Notes: generated by a model not told the origin, from the sequence alone. A stretch of 64,000 bases of DNA from Spirosoma endophyticum (GCF_900112365.1 NZ_FOLQ01000002.1:682001-746000), one strand, 5' to 3'; shown: positions 54,126-62,591, numbered from the stretch's first letter. Translations and numbers: made by a program.

Positions 54126-56474
54126 ATGGCAAACCAAGAACAGGAAATTAACCAGCAGCCAGAAACCACTAATCAGGCTTCTGACAAGCTGGCAGTCAAT
54201 ACGCTCGAAGATACCACAACGTCCGTTGCGGCAGTCGAATCTGTACCTACAGTCGAAGACATAGATACTACGCCCGAGTTGACAGATGCATCATCCGCCC
54301 CAGTGGACGAGACGCAGCCAGACGCTGCGGGTGTCAATGCTATACATACAGAATCAACCGATACACCAACTGCCAGCACTGAGCCCGCAGATGCTCCGGC
54401 TGCATCTGCCGAATCTCCAGCAGAGACGTCTCCGGTAGAGACTACGGCACCCGTTGTTGAATCGGAGGACAGTTCCAGTGCAGTTGTGCCGGACGTCATT
54501 GCTGAAGCGACAGCGCTACCAGTAGCCGGGCCGACACCCGTTACTGAAACTCCTGAAGTAGCAGCTCCAGAAGCGACAGCGCCCGAGCTAACCCGTGATG
54601 AACCAGCTCTTAGCGAAGAAATTACGGCTCAGTACGCTGATATACACGAAGAAGACGAAAGTCCGGTTCAACACGCCGTTGATTATAGCCAGTTCTCGAA
54701 GGCAGATTTTGTAAACCTGCTTGAGAGCCAGACGGCAGCTATTGGTGTGGCGTCTGTTACGCCCGGTGATTTCAAGAAAGCCGATCAAATTCTGAAAGAA
54801 GTTAAGCCGTTATTCGACCAGATGAAGCGGGCCGAACGGGAAGCCGCTTTACAGGCTTATGTGGCTGAAACAGGTTCTGAAGAAGGTTTCGAATACAAAT
54901 ACGACGAATTGGTTCAACGGTTTGAGGAGCTGTACAAACAGATCAAGAGCCAGAAGAATACGTACTTCCAGAATTTAGATAAAGCCAAGGATACCAATTT
55001 TGCGTCAAAAACAGAATTGTTGACCCGCCTGCGTGAACTCGTTGAAACCGACGAAAATAACGCGGGTGATCCGAAAGTAAGCTGGAACGAGTTCAAAAAA
55101 ATCCAGGACGAATGGAAAGCGGCCGGGAACATGAACTCTCCCCATAATGCGACGCTCTGGGCTACGTATCATGCGCTGGTGGATCGGTATTACAGCAACC
55201 GTAACATCTATTTTGAATTAAAAGAACTCGATCGCAAGCGGAATACCAGCCTCAAAACGGAAGTTATCGAGAAGGTAGAAGCGATGGCTAAAGCGTCGGA
55301 AGAAACGCCGGTAACCCGGCAGACAATTGACGAAGCCAACGCCCTGTTTGAGGAGTATAAGCACATCGGGCCAGCCCCAAAAGCTGAGCAGGAAGTACTT
55401 TGGGGCCGCATGAAAGCTGCTTTGGACGTATTATACGACAAACGACGTGGTCAGACGAATGAGCAGCGGAAAGAGTCGGCCCAGTTGTACGAAGAGAAAT
55501 CAGCGATTTACGAAGAATTGGTGCCAATCACATCGTTTGCGTCCAACAGCATTAACGACTGGAACGATAAGACGAAAGCGGTAATGGCCTTGCAGGATCG
55601 CTGGAATGCGATCAAAGGACCAATGCCGCGCGAAGAAGGCAAAGAGCTTAGCAAGAAATTCTGGGCGGCCCTGAAAACATTCTTCCACAATAAAGGCGAG
55701 TTCTTCAAGCAACTGGAAAGCAAGCGGGAAGAAAATCTGCGGGCGAAAGTTGATCTCTGTGAGCAGGTAGAAGCCATTCTGGCGGCAGGGGAGGAGTCTC
55801 CCGAAATCACGCAGACGGTCATCGAGTTGCAGCGCCAGTGGAAAAACATTGGTCAGGTACCTGAAAAACAGAAGAACACTATATTCGACCGGTTTAAAGC
55901 TGCCTGTGATGCATTTTTCAACAAAAAACGCTCGAAAAATCAGGAAACAGAACGCGAATTTGAAGCTAATCTAGCCCAAAAAATTGCGCTCATCGAACGT
56001 ATCGAAGCGGCTGCCACGGCGAATGCTGATCTATCTCAATTGAATGAATTCAAAAAAGAATGGAATGCCATCGGATTTGTTCCGAAGAAAGATATGCAGT
56101 CTACCCAAAAGCGATATATCAATGCCGTGAACGCGCTGGTTGGCTCGACGGGTAAAATTCCGGCTAAAGATAAAGAGCGTATCATGTTGCAAAGCGAAGC
56201 CGAAGCCACGCGTAGTGGTGGGCGCGACCGCGGTGATCGTGATTTCAATCGGGGTGACCGCGACGGTGGGAATGCTGGCAACAAGCGTGAGAGTGACATT
56301 CGTCGGCGCATTACGACGATCGAAAATGACATCGCTACGTATCGGAACAACATTGAGTTTTTCGCCCGTTCGAAAAACGCGGATAAATTACGTGCTGAAA
56401 TTGACCGGAAGATCGCAGATGCTGAAAAGCAACTGGAAGACTTGCGCCATCAATTGCGCGTAGCGCAGGCTTAA
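54126..56474 (+). CDS. DUF349-domain coiled-coil protein
   Basis: This 782-residue protein starts with an acidic, Thr/Ala/Pro/Glu-rich low-complexity segment (about 1-165). Several DUF349 repeats follow (about 190-690), each with a W..I/F...W core such as VSWNEFKKIQDEWKAAG, LQDRWNAIKGPMPREEGKEL and LQRQWKNIGQVPEKQKN. An Arg/Asp/Gly-rich stretch (GGRDRGDRDFNRGDRDGG) and a terminal coiled coil close it. DUF349 proteins are cytosolic with unknown function; some are linked to ribosome or stress biology. It is monocistronic with its own strong terminator. Confidence 0.9.
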   Translation: MANQEQEINQQPETTNQASDKLAVNTLEDTTTSVAAVESVPTVEDIDTTPELTDASSAPVDETQPDAAGVNAIHTESTDTPTASTEPADAPAASAESPAETSPVETTAPVVESEDSSSAVVPDVIAEATALPVAGPTPVTETPEVAAPEATAPELTRDEPALSEEITAQYADIHEEDESPVQHAVDYSQFSKADFVNLLESQTAAIGVASVTPGDFKKADQILKEVKPLFDQMKRAEREAALQAYVAETGSEEGFEYKYDELVQRFEELYKQIKSQKNTYFQNLDKAKDTNFASKTELLTRLRELVETDENNAGDPKVSWNEFKKIQDEWKAAGNMNSPHNATLWATYHALVDRYYSNRNIYFELKELDRKRNTSLKTEVIEKVEAMAKASEETPVTRQTIDEANALFEEYKHIGPAPKAEQEVLWGRMKAALDVLYDKRRGQTNEQRKESAQLYEEKSAIYEELVPITSFASNSINDWNDKTKAVMALQDRWNAIKGPMPREEGKELSKKFWAALKTFFHNKGEFFKQLESKREENLRAKVDLCEQVEAILAAGEESPEITQTVIELQRQWKNIGQVPEKQKNTIFDRFKAACDAFFNKKRSKNQETEREFEANLAQKIALIERIEAAATANADLSQLNEFKKEWNAIGFVPKKDMQSTQKRYINAVNALVGSTGKIPAKDKERIMLQSEAEATRSGGRDRGDRDFNRGDRDGGNAGNKRESDIRRRITTIENDIATYRNNIEFFARSKNADKLRAEIDRKIADAEKQLEDLRHQLRVAQA

Positions 56475-56482
56475 TTAAGTCA

Positions 56483-56530
56483 AAAACGAAAAAGGCGACT
56501 GATTTTGAAATCAGTCGCCTTTTTCGTTTT
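56483..56530 (+). terminator. Terminator of the DUF349 gene
   Basis: Arms 56483-56505 and 56508-56530 pair perfectly over 23 bp, with GGCGACTGATTT next to the loop. A T-rich tail follows directly, 9 bp after the stop. Confidence 0.9.
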
Positions 56531-56546
56531 TTTTCAATACTTGGTC

Positions 56547-56577
56547 TTGCACATAATCTCTAAAAAGGCTACTTTTG
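56547..56577 (+). promoter_or_regulatory. Promoter of the tRNA-Thr gene
   Basis: TTG (56547-56549), N20, TACTTTTG (56570-56577) fits the Bacteroidota TTG/TAnnTTTG consensus. The predicted start is about 56584, giving a ~27-nt 5' leader. Confidence 0.6.
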
Positions 56578-56610
56578 CATCACGATTCGGAAACGACTCG
56601 TAGAATGAGT

Positions 56611-56694
56611 GCCAGTGTCGGATAGCGGTCGATTCCGCCTGATTTGTAATCAGGATGCGCAAGCGCGTCGGGGGTTCGAATCCCTCCACTGGCT
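56611..56694 (+). tRNA. tRNA-Thr (anticodon UGU) with long variable arm
   Basis: The cloverleaf is acceptor GCCAGTG/CACTGGC (7 bp), D stem GGA/TCC with an 11-nt loop, anticodon stem CCTGA/TCAGG with loop TTTGTAA (anticodon TGT), a 15-nt variable region that can pair TGCG/CGCG, and T arm GGGGG TTCGAAT CCCTC. The discriminator is T and CCA is not encoded. A three-base-pair D stem and long variable arm are class II features (Leu/Ser/Tyr), unexpected for Thr. Acceptor pairs G1-C72 and C2-G71 and anticodon bases G35, U36 do fit threonyl identity. Its 3' part is the left att-like repeat. Confidence 0.9.
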
Positions 56695-56701
56695 CATTGA
56701 T
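56665..56701 (+). repeat. att-like direct repeat, left copy (inside tRNA)
   Basis: The repeat begins in the tRNA variable arm (GCGTCGGGGGTTCGAATCC, shown in part), passes through the T arm and acceptor, and ends 7 bp past the discriminator. It restores an intact tRNA gene. Confidence 0.85.
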
Positions 56702-56706
56702 AATCA

Positions 56707-56733
56707 AGCACTTACGTTCAACGCGTAAGTGCT
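56707..56733 (+). terminator. Terminator of the tRNA-Thr gene (element-borne)
   Basis: AGCACTTACG (56707-56716) pairs with CGTAAGTGCT (56724-56733), followed by T7. It lies 12 bp past the tRNA. Confidence 0.85.
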
Positions 56734-56745
56734 TTTTTTATGTAC

Positions 56746-56769
56746 TTGCAATACAAGTTGCAATACAAG
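56746..56769 (+). repeat. Tandem 12-bp repeats, possible integrase arm sites (left)
   Basis: TTGCAATACAAG occurs twice head-to-tail without spacer. Near-copies lie at the matching place behind the right att-like repeat. Arm-type integrase binding is inferred from position. Confidence 0.55.
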
Positions 56770-57029
56770 CTTGCCGTTTAAAATCTTAAAACTAATAATT
56801 CCCTTCTTGCAAATAGATTAAGGATATTTCTTGCAACTAGTTTTCTATGCGTGTAACTGAAATGCTTATACATAAGCTAATATTTTTTACATACATATTC
56901 ACTGAGTACTAGGCTGTATTACTAAACTGTATGTGATCCTAGGTTGACGGTACATTAAATACCTTTATTTTCGTGTGTTAGTCTTACTTTATACATTATA
57001 CATTGCAATTATTGCTCTTTTCATCCCAG
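56770..57029. other. AT-rich gap upstream of hsdM
   Basis: Apart from the tRNA terminator and the tandem repeats just to its left, I see no gene here. The stretch is AT-rich (TATTTTTTACATACATATT) and presumably holds the hsdM promoter, though no clear TAnnTTTG element is visible. A degenerate TTGCAACTAG at about 56833 may be another arm-like site. Confidence 0.5.
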
Positions 57030-58751
57030 ATGTCTAAACCAGCCGATAACCAACAGTTCTTCCGGGATCTTGACCGCCGGCTTTGGAACTCTGCCGACCA
57101 ACTCCGCTCCAACCTTGATGCGGCTGTTTATAAGCATATAGTACTAGGCTTGATTTTTCTAAAGTATGTCTCAGATTCCTTTGAGGATCGTCGTATTGAA
57201 TTAAAACTAGAGTTTCAAAATCCTGACAATGACTATTATCTCGGCGGTGACGCAGAACTACTGGCTTCTGAGCTTGAAGTTCGCGATTATTATACCGAGA
57301 AAAATATATTCTGGGTTCCAGCAAGAGCGCGCTGGGATTTTTTGCGGGCAAATGCGAAAGTAGTTCCCGGCGAGGTGATTACCCTTCTTGATGGTACGGT
57401 ATTGATTGAGCCTAACAGCAAGTCTATCAGGTATCCAGACGGTGAGCCAGAGAAATTTAAAGGTCTCGACATCCTTCTCGACCGAGCAATGTTGGCAGTG
57501 GAGGATGATAACCCTCGACTTAAGAATGTCCTTACAAAAGACTTTGCCAGATTGCAGTTGGACCCGGACAAGCTGGGGCGTCTACTAGATTTAGTTGCTG
57601 GTATACCGTTTAACCATGGTGAGCTAAAAGCCAAAGATATTCTAGGGCACGTTTATGAATTTTTTCTAGGCGAATTTGCTAGTGCTGAAGGCAAGAAAGG
57701 CGGTCAGTACTACACACCTCAATCAATTGTGTCGCTCATCGTAGAGTTGATTGAGCCTTATTCGGGACGGGTATATGACCCCTGCTGCGGCTCAGGTGGT
57801 TTTTTTGTGCAGAGTGAGAAGTTTATTGAAGAACATACTGATAATCAGGTATTTAATCACAAAGAGCGTAATAAGGCTGTAGAAGATCGCAAGCGACAGA
57901 TATCGGTTTACGGTCAAGAGAGTAACCCTACGACTTGGCGACTAGCTCAAATGAACCTAGTCATACGCAACATTGAAGCTGATATTAAACTAGGTGATAC
58001 ACTTCTGCAGGATGCTTTTCCTAATTTGAAGGCCGACTTTGTAATGGCTAATCCGCCTTTTAATCTTAAGGACTGGGGGGGAGAAACAATCCGTGACGAT
58101 CGACGCTGGGAATACGCAATACCACCCTCGGCTAACGCCAACTTTGCTTGGATGCAACACATGCTCTATCACTTGGCTCCTACGGGTCGTATGGGTTTGC
58201 TTTTATCTAACGGCTCTATGTCGTCGAACGCAAATACCGAAGGAGAAATTCGCCGGGCCATTGTAGAGGCCGATCAAGTGGAATGTATGGTCGCTTTACC
58301 TGGTCAGCTTTTTACTAATACTCAGATTCCGGCTTGCATTTGGATACTAAGTAAAAGTAAAACAGCTCGGGATAATCGTCGTAATCGAGTTGGTGAAACA
58401 CTGTTTATTGACGCTCGCGAAATTGGCTATATGAAAGACCGAATTTTACGAGACTTCAAAGAGCATGACATAAGGCTTATCGCTGAAACCTTTCACAATT
58501 GGCAGCGTGGCACGGGTTACGTGGACGTACCAGGATTCTGCAGAAGCGCTACTCTTGCAGACATCGCCGTTCATGACTATGTCCTGACTCCTGGCCGTTA
58601 TGTAGGGGCTGAAGCGAAGGAGCGGGAAGGCGAATCGTTTGAAGTAATGATGCCGCAACTAGTGGCTAAGCTACGTGAACAATTCTCGGAAAGCGCTCGG
58701 TTACAAGGAGTAATTGAAGAAAATTTAATTGGAATGGGGTATGGCGAGTAA
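57030..58751 (+). CDS. hsdM: Type I restriction-modification DNA methyltransferase subunit HsdM
   Basis: From the ATG at 57030 (573 residues; the upstream TTG frame is not needed) an N-terminal HsdM_N helical domain (about 8-150; LRSNLDAAVYKHIVLGLIFL) precedes the N6-adenine methyltransferase domain. This has the AdoMet motif DPCCGSGG starting at D250 and the catalytic NPPF at 341-344. It is full length. HsdM methylates adenine in a site defined by HsdS. The gene overlaps hsdS by 11 bp. Because hsdS is truncated and no hsdR is present in the window, the system is probably inactive here. Confidence 0.93.
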   Translation: MSKPADNQQFFRDLDRRLWNSADQLRSNLDAAVYKHIVLGLIFLKYVSDSFEDRRIELKLEFQNPDNDYYLGGDAELLASELEVRDYYTEKNIFWVPARARWDFLRANAKVVPGEVITLLDGTVLIEPNSKSIRYPDGEPEKFKGLDILLDRAMLAVEDDNPRLKNVLTKDFARLQLDPDKLGRLLDLVAGIPFNHGELKAKDILGHVYEFFLGEFASAEGKKGGQYYTPQSIVSLIVELIEPYSGRVYDPCCGSGGFFVQSEKFIEEHTDNQVFNHKERNKAVEDRKRQISVYGQESNPTTWRLAQMNLVIRNIEADIKLGDTLLQDAFPNLKADFVMANPPFNLKDWGGETIRDDRRWEYAIPPSANANFAWMQHMLYHLAPTGRMGLLLSNGSMSSNANTEGEIRRAIVEADQVECMVALPGQLFTNTQIPACIWILSKSKTARDNRRNRVGETLFIDAREIGYMKDRILRDFKEHDIRLIAETFHNWQRGTGYVDVPGFCRSATLADIAVHDYVLTPGRYVGAEAKEREGESFEVMMPQLVAKLREQFSESARLQGVIEENLIGMGYGE

Positions 58752-59094
58752 TTGGCCTAAAGTCATTGTCGGAAATATTGCTGATTCTAGAAAGAATGCT
58801 CTTGTAGGCGGACCTTTCGGTTCTAACCTAGTGTCAAAAGATTATGTCAAAGAAGGAGTTCCCGTTATTCGAGGCCAGAATATGGGTTTTCGTCAAATTG
58901 ATGGAGAATTTGTCTTTGTGACAGAAGAAAAAGCGCAAGCTCTGGCTGCAAATGCCGCTCGGCCTGGAGACTTAATTTTCACACAGCGTGGAACACTTGG
59001 GCAAGTTGCCTTGGTTCCACAAGGATTGTATGATACTTATATTGTATGCGTCGGGGGTTTGAATCCCTCCACTGGCTCATTGATTAACAGATAG
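58741..59094 (+). pseudogene. hsdS: Truncated specificity subunit hsdS, fused to tRNA-derived sequence
   Basis: The ATG at 58741 gives 117 residues against about 400 in complete HsdS. The N-terminal part is a good target-recognition domain start (GGPFGSNLVSKDYVKEGVPV, IRGQNMG, RPGDLIFTQRGTLGQVALV). It breaks after YDTYIV, where normal proteins continue with SQS-type strands. The remaining residues (CVGGLNPSTGSLINR) are a translation of the right att-like copy of the tRNA 3' end. Most of TRD1, the central helices and TRD2 are missing. Deletion or recombination at the att site is the simplest cause. Confidence 0.88.
59048..59084 (+). repeat. att-like direct repeat, right copy
   Basis: It is identical to 56665-56701 except T for C at 59060 (T-loop position). 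It carries no tRNA 5' part. It forms the 3' end of the hsdS fragment. Confidence 0.85.
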
Positions 59095-59102
59095 TTACAA
59101 AT

Positions 59103-59136
59103 AAAAAGCCGCCTTCAGTAATGTTGGCGGCTTTTT
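59103..59136 (+). terminator. Hairpin terminator behind the right att copy
   Basis: AAAAAGCCGCC (59103-59113) and GGCGGCTTTTT (59126-59136) form an 11-bp perfect stem with a 12-nt loop. The distance from the core is similar to that of the terminator behind the tRNA. Confidence 0.85.
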
Positions 59137-59137
59137 A

Positions 59138-59162
59138 TTTGCATAAGGTTTTGCATACAAGG
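59138..59162 (+). repeat. Tandem near-repeats, possible arm sites (right)
   Basis: TTTGCATAAGG and TTTGCATACAAGG follow each other at 12-bp periodicity. They resemble TTGCAATACAAG at 56746-56769 with one base missing. Confidence 0.45.
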
Positions 59163-59478
59163 TGTTTTATATCAACTTTATAACAGTGGTATAAATGACA
59201 GACTTTTCGCTCAATTTATTTGAGTTTGGCTCTTATTAGCGCTAATCCTATCATTTGACCAATGTAAGCAACCGAGTATTTCCATTTCGATTAAGATCAC
59301 TTGCGACATAATATAACCAACTGGTAACCCATAGAAACCTAACTCCCCACCTGCAAGTGACTGGTTTATTTATAAAATAAAAATATTGATAACTACAATT
59401 ATAAAAATTACGGATTATAACACCTATTTTTAAAGATGGTTAGCCAAATAGCTCTTTCTTACCCACTTCTCGATACGG
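59163..59478. other. AT-rich gene-free gap
   Basis: No ORF or RNA gene is supported between the terminator and the hybrid kinase. The last ~130 bp are strongly AT-rich (TTTATAAAATAAAAATATTG and similar). Presumably it holds the kinase promoter. Confidence 0.5.
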
Positions 59479-62322
59479 ATGCACCCTGATGTCAAGAAAC
59501 AAGGCCGTTTTTTGTCTATTGCTAGGAAATATTATAACGGTAAGAAAAAAATATTTCCGACCTGTTCGGTAAGTAATTTAATTCCGATACGCGTCTCAGG
59601 ACTACGCCAAAAGGCCTTGATGCTGGTCATGCTGCTCTCTACCAGCGTTTTGACGGGGCAAGCCCAACAACAGCCCATTGCTCACCAGGGCATTCTTGAT
59701 CTAAGATCCATCCATTTTTCCCAGCAAAATATTGATTTAAGGGGCCAATGGAAATGGTACTGGAATCAGCTTCGCTTTCCCAACGAGCCAGAAGCGCCCT
59801 TCGAGTATGTTACCTTTCCGCAATTATGGACGTCCAGTACCTGGCACAAAGCAGCTTTAGCTAATCAGGGTTTTGCCACCTATGGGCTCACGGTGTTGTT
59901 ACCTCCTCGATCCGATTCACTCATGCTGGAGGTACCCGATCAATATACTTCTTACCGCCTATTTGTCAATGGTCGTAGGGTAGCCCAAGATGGTAGTCCA
60001 GCTTCGACGAAGGCCGCTACTATACCTTACTGGTCAACCCAGTTAATCCGATTGCCTGCGCTTAGCGATACCCTTCAGCTACTATTGCAAATTGCTAATT
60101 TTCAGCACGCTAAAGGAGGATCAGCCAAAGCTATACGAGTCGGAGAAGCTAAACGGCTCGAAGCGGAACGGGCCACAGACGGGGCGCTGAATCTGTTTCT
60201 GACCGGCTGCCTGGTTATGACGGGATTATTTTTTTTAGGTCTGTTTGGTTTTAGCCGAACTGATTGGCCCATGTTTTACTTTGGCCTATTTTCTTTGATC
60301 TATAGTTACCGGATTGTTGGAACGGATCAGTACGTATTACATACGCTACTCCCTTATTTGCCGTGGGGGCTTACCATCCGACTTGAATACGGTTCGCTCT
60401 ATTTAGCCGTTGCGGTCTTTGTGCTTTATACCCAATCCTTATACCCAAAAGACACGCACCCGCTGATTACTAGAGCTATGTCTTGGGTATGTTTCGCTTT
60501 CTCGGTGACCGTTTTAGTGCTTCCACCGATGTTATTTACTTGGCTCATGGAGCCATTTTTAGGATTGATGATTGCCTATATTGGCTATGCCTTATATGTA
60601 TACTGGATAGCCGCCCGTCGTCATCGACCAGGTGCCCGGTATGCTCTGATGAGTACTGGCTTGTTGCTGATCGTTTTTGGCCTGATTTTAAGTCAATACT
60701 TCGGCTTGTCTACACCCATAAAAATTAGTTTGTTTTTTGGTTATCTGAGCTTCTTCTTTCTGCAATCTCTGGTTTTATTATTTCGCTTTGACCTTGCCCT
60801 AACCCAGGCTCGTTTGACCGAAAAGCAGTTTCTGGCTAATATGAGTCATGAGATACGAACGCCCCTGAATGCAATTTTGGGGTTCTCGGACTTACTCCAT
60901 ACCACAGCCCTCACCCAGGAACAACAGGAATTTGTTAGCTATATCGGCACGGCGGGTAAAAATCTGTTAACTATTGTTAATGATATTCTTGACATTGCTA
61001 AGATCGAATCGGGGATGTTTACCCTGGAGATAATTCCATTTAGTCTCCCCTCATTGGTAGATTCCATTCGAACAATGCTGCACACAGCTGCCAGCGACAA
61101 AAAACTGAGCCTGACCGTTGCCGTTGATCCGGGCATACCACCCATACTGTTAGGTGATCCAACCCGATTGACTCAAATCTTACTGAATTTAATGAGCAAT
61201 GCCATTAAGTTTACCCAGCAGGGTGGTGTGCAGGTACGGATTGAAAAAAGCCAGCAAACGCTGACTACAGTACGCGTTCGCTTTATCATCCAGGATACGG
61301 GCATTGGTATGTCAGCGGACGAATTACCATATATATTCGAGCGCTTCCGGCAGGCCAATGATTCGACCACCCGGCAATACGGTGGTACGGGATTAGGATT
61401 GAGTATTGTTCGCTCATTAACCAAGCTCCAGGGGGGATGGGTCAAGGTAAATAGTACACTTGGTAAAGGGTCCTGCTTTACCCTTGAAATACCCTATAAA
61501 TTTGCTCCTGACTCTGCTAGTCTATCAGCTAGTAATCCTTCACTGACGTGGGGAGCTACTGGTCACAGCCTGAACATTCTGGTCGTGGAGGATAATCTGA
61601 TGAATCAGCGGTTAGCGCTGGGTGTGCTAGCCCGCTTAGGTCATACGGCCCAACTGGCGGAGAACGGGCAACAAGCCATCGACCGGCTAGGCGAGACTAC
61701 TTTTGATCTGATATTAATGGATATTCAAATGCCAATTATGGATGGCTATATGGCCACCCGTCAGATCAGAACGGTATTGGGTAGCCAAACTCCCATTATC
61801 GCCATGACCGCACACGCCCTGGCGAGCGAACGGGAGCAATGTTTACAGGCGGGAATGAATGATTTTCTGCCTAAGCCTTTTCAGTCTGCCGACTTACAAC
61901 AGCTCCTGCGGAAATACGTGCCTTTTTCGGCTTCTGAGGCTCCATCTCTTGACTCCTCCTCTGCTTCTGAGTCTCAGCTTTCTATTGATCTGTTACTTGA
62001 CGTTACGGGTGGTGATAAAGAGTTTGCTCTCGAAATGGTCGATTTATTTCTAACACAGACACCTGTCCAAATTGAGCAGATCCGCCAGGCGATAGCCGCT
62101 CATGACCCTTTGACGATTAGTCGAGTCATTCATACTCAGAAAGCCGCCATTAGCTTATTTGGCCTTTCAGAAGAGAGTCGGCAGATTCAAGCGCTAGAAA
62201 GCCAGTTGGCTGCTGACACATCGCTACCCGATATTGTTCCTCTTCTTGAGCGCTATCTAAGGGCGATTGAAGCCGCACTGCCTGCGATTCGTCAGCTATC
62301 AAGTACGCTTATGAATTCATAA
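59479..62322 (+). CDS. Hybrid sensor histidine kinase: 7TMR-DISM, HisKA, HATPase, REC, Hpt
   Basis: This 947-residue multi-domain kinase has a signal-like helix at about 46-62, a periplasmic DISMED2-like sensory domain (about 65-225; DLRGQWKWYWNQL, YTSYRLFVNGRRVAQDG) and a seven-helix membrane block (about 235-435). HisKA follows with H457 (MSHEIRTPLN), then HATPase (N-box LMSNAIKFTQ, G-boxes DTGIGM and GGTGLGLSI). REC has D748 (LILMDIQMP) and the C-terminal Hpt has H885 (VIHTQKAAISLFG). It can run the full phosphorelay, but no response regulator is adjacent. The start is uncertain; ~45 residues precede the signal, and an internal ATG at 59620 is possible. Confidence 0.92.
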   Translation: MHPDVKKQGRFLSIARKYYNGKKKIFPTCSVSNLIPIRVSGLRQKALMLVMLLSTSVLTGQAQQQPIAHQGILDLRSIHFSQQNIDLRGQWKWYWNQLRFPNEPEAPFEYVTFPQLWTSSTWHKAALANQGFATYGLTVLLPPRSDSLMLEVPDQYTSYRLFVNGRRVAQDGSPASTKAATIPYWSTQLIRLPALSDTLQLLLQIANFQHAKGGSAKAIRVGEAKRLEAERATDGALNLFLTGCLVMTGLFFLGLFGFSRTDWPMFYFGLFSLIYSYRIVGTDQYVLHTLLPYLPWGLTIRLEYGSLYLAVAVFVLYTQSLYPKDTHPLITRAMSWVCFAFSVTVLVLPPMLFTWLMEPFLGLMIAYIGYALYVYWIAARRHRPGARYALMSTGLLLIVFGLILSQYFGLSTPIKISLFFGYLSFFFLQSLVLLFRFDLALTQARLTEKQFLANMSHEIRTPLNAILGFSDLLHTTALTQEQQEFVSYIGTAGKNLLTIVNDILDIAKIESGMFTLEIIPFSLPSLVDSIRTMLHTAASDKKLSLTVAVDPGIPPILLGDPTRLTQILLNLMSNAIKFTQQGGVQVRIEKSQQTLTTVRVRFIIQDTGIGMSADELPYIFERFRQANDSTTRQYGGTGLGLSIVRSLTKLQGGWVKVNSTLGKGSCFTLEIPYKFAPDSASLSASNPSLTWGATGHSLNILVVEDNLMNQRLALGVLARLGHTAQLAENGQQAIDRLGETTFDLILMDIQMPIMDGYMATRQIRTVLGSQTPIIAMTAHALASEREQCLQAGMNDFLPKPFQSADLQQLLRKYVPFSASEAPSLDSSSASESQLSIDLLLDVTGGDKEFALEMVDLFLTQTPVQIEQIRQAIAAHDPLTISRVIHTQKAAISLFGLSEESRQIQALESQLAADTSLPDIVPLLERYLRAIEAALPAIRQLSSTLMNS

Positions 62323-62585
62323 TAATACAACCTTACTAAATCGTCGGAAATCATGGCTTTATTGATTCCGCGACCTGAGGCAACTACACGACCGAACAGC
62401 CAATCTTGCCTGGCCTGGATAGGAGTCTTTTGGCTTTTCCAATTACGTTCGTTTTACGCTTCGATTAGTGCTATAACCATTTCTATCCAAGCTCGACGTC
62501 TTTCGATCCGTTTATGTAGTATGAGGTGTTGAGTCTGGGCTTCTATTTTTTACGTTCAAGGGGCATTTATTAGCTACCTCGACCT
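62323..62585. other. Gap with possible degraded coding sequence
   Basis: No intact gene is seen. On the minus strand a ~31-codon open stretch ending in TAA near 62457 reads HKRIERRRAWIEMVIALIEA, which could be the tail of a lost gene such as a transposase. I cannot confirm a family. The region separates the kinase from an endonuclease fragment. Confidence 0.35.
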
Positions 62586-62591
62586 TTTGTC

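Larger units (their letters stand above)
56665..59084. mobile_element. tRNA-integrated islet remnant with type I R-M genes
   Basis: Direct 37-bp repeats (56665-56701 and 59048-59084, one mismatch) that cover the tRNA 3' end bound 2.4 kb. The interior contains hsdM and a truncated hsdS, but no integrase or hsdR. Target choice (tRNA T-arm and 3' end) is typical of tyrosine-recombinase elements. It looks like the decayed left end of a larger island. Confidence 0.75.

Noticed and set aside
58741..59094. hsdS fragment as a natural short or split specificity subunit
   Set aside because: The break coincides exactly with the tRNA-derived repeat and the tail is translated tRNA sequence.
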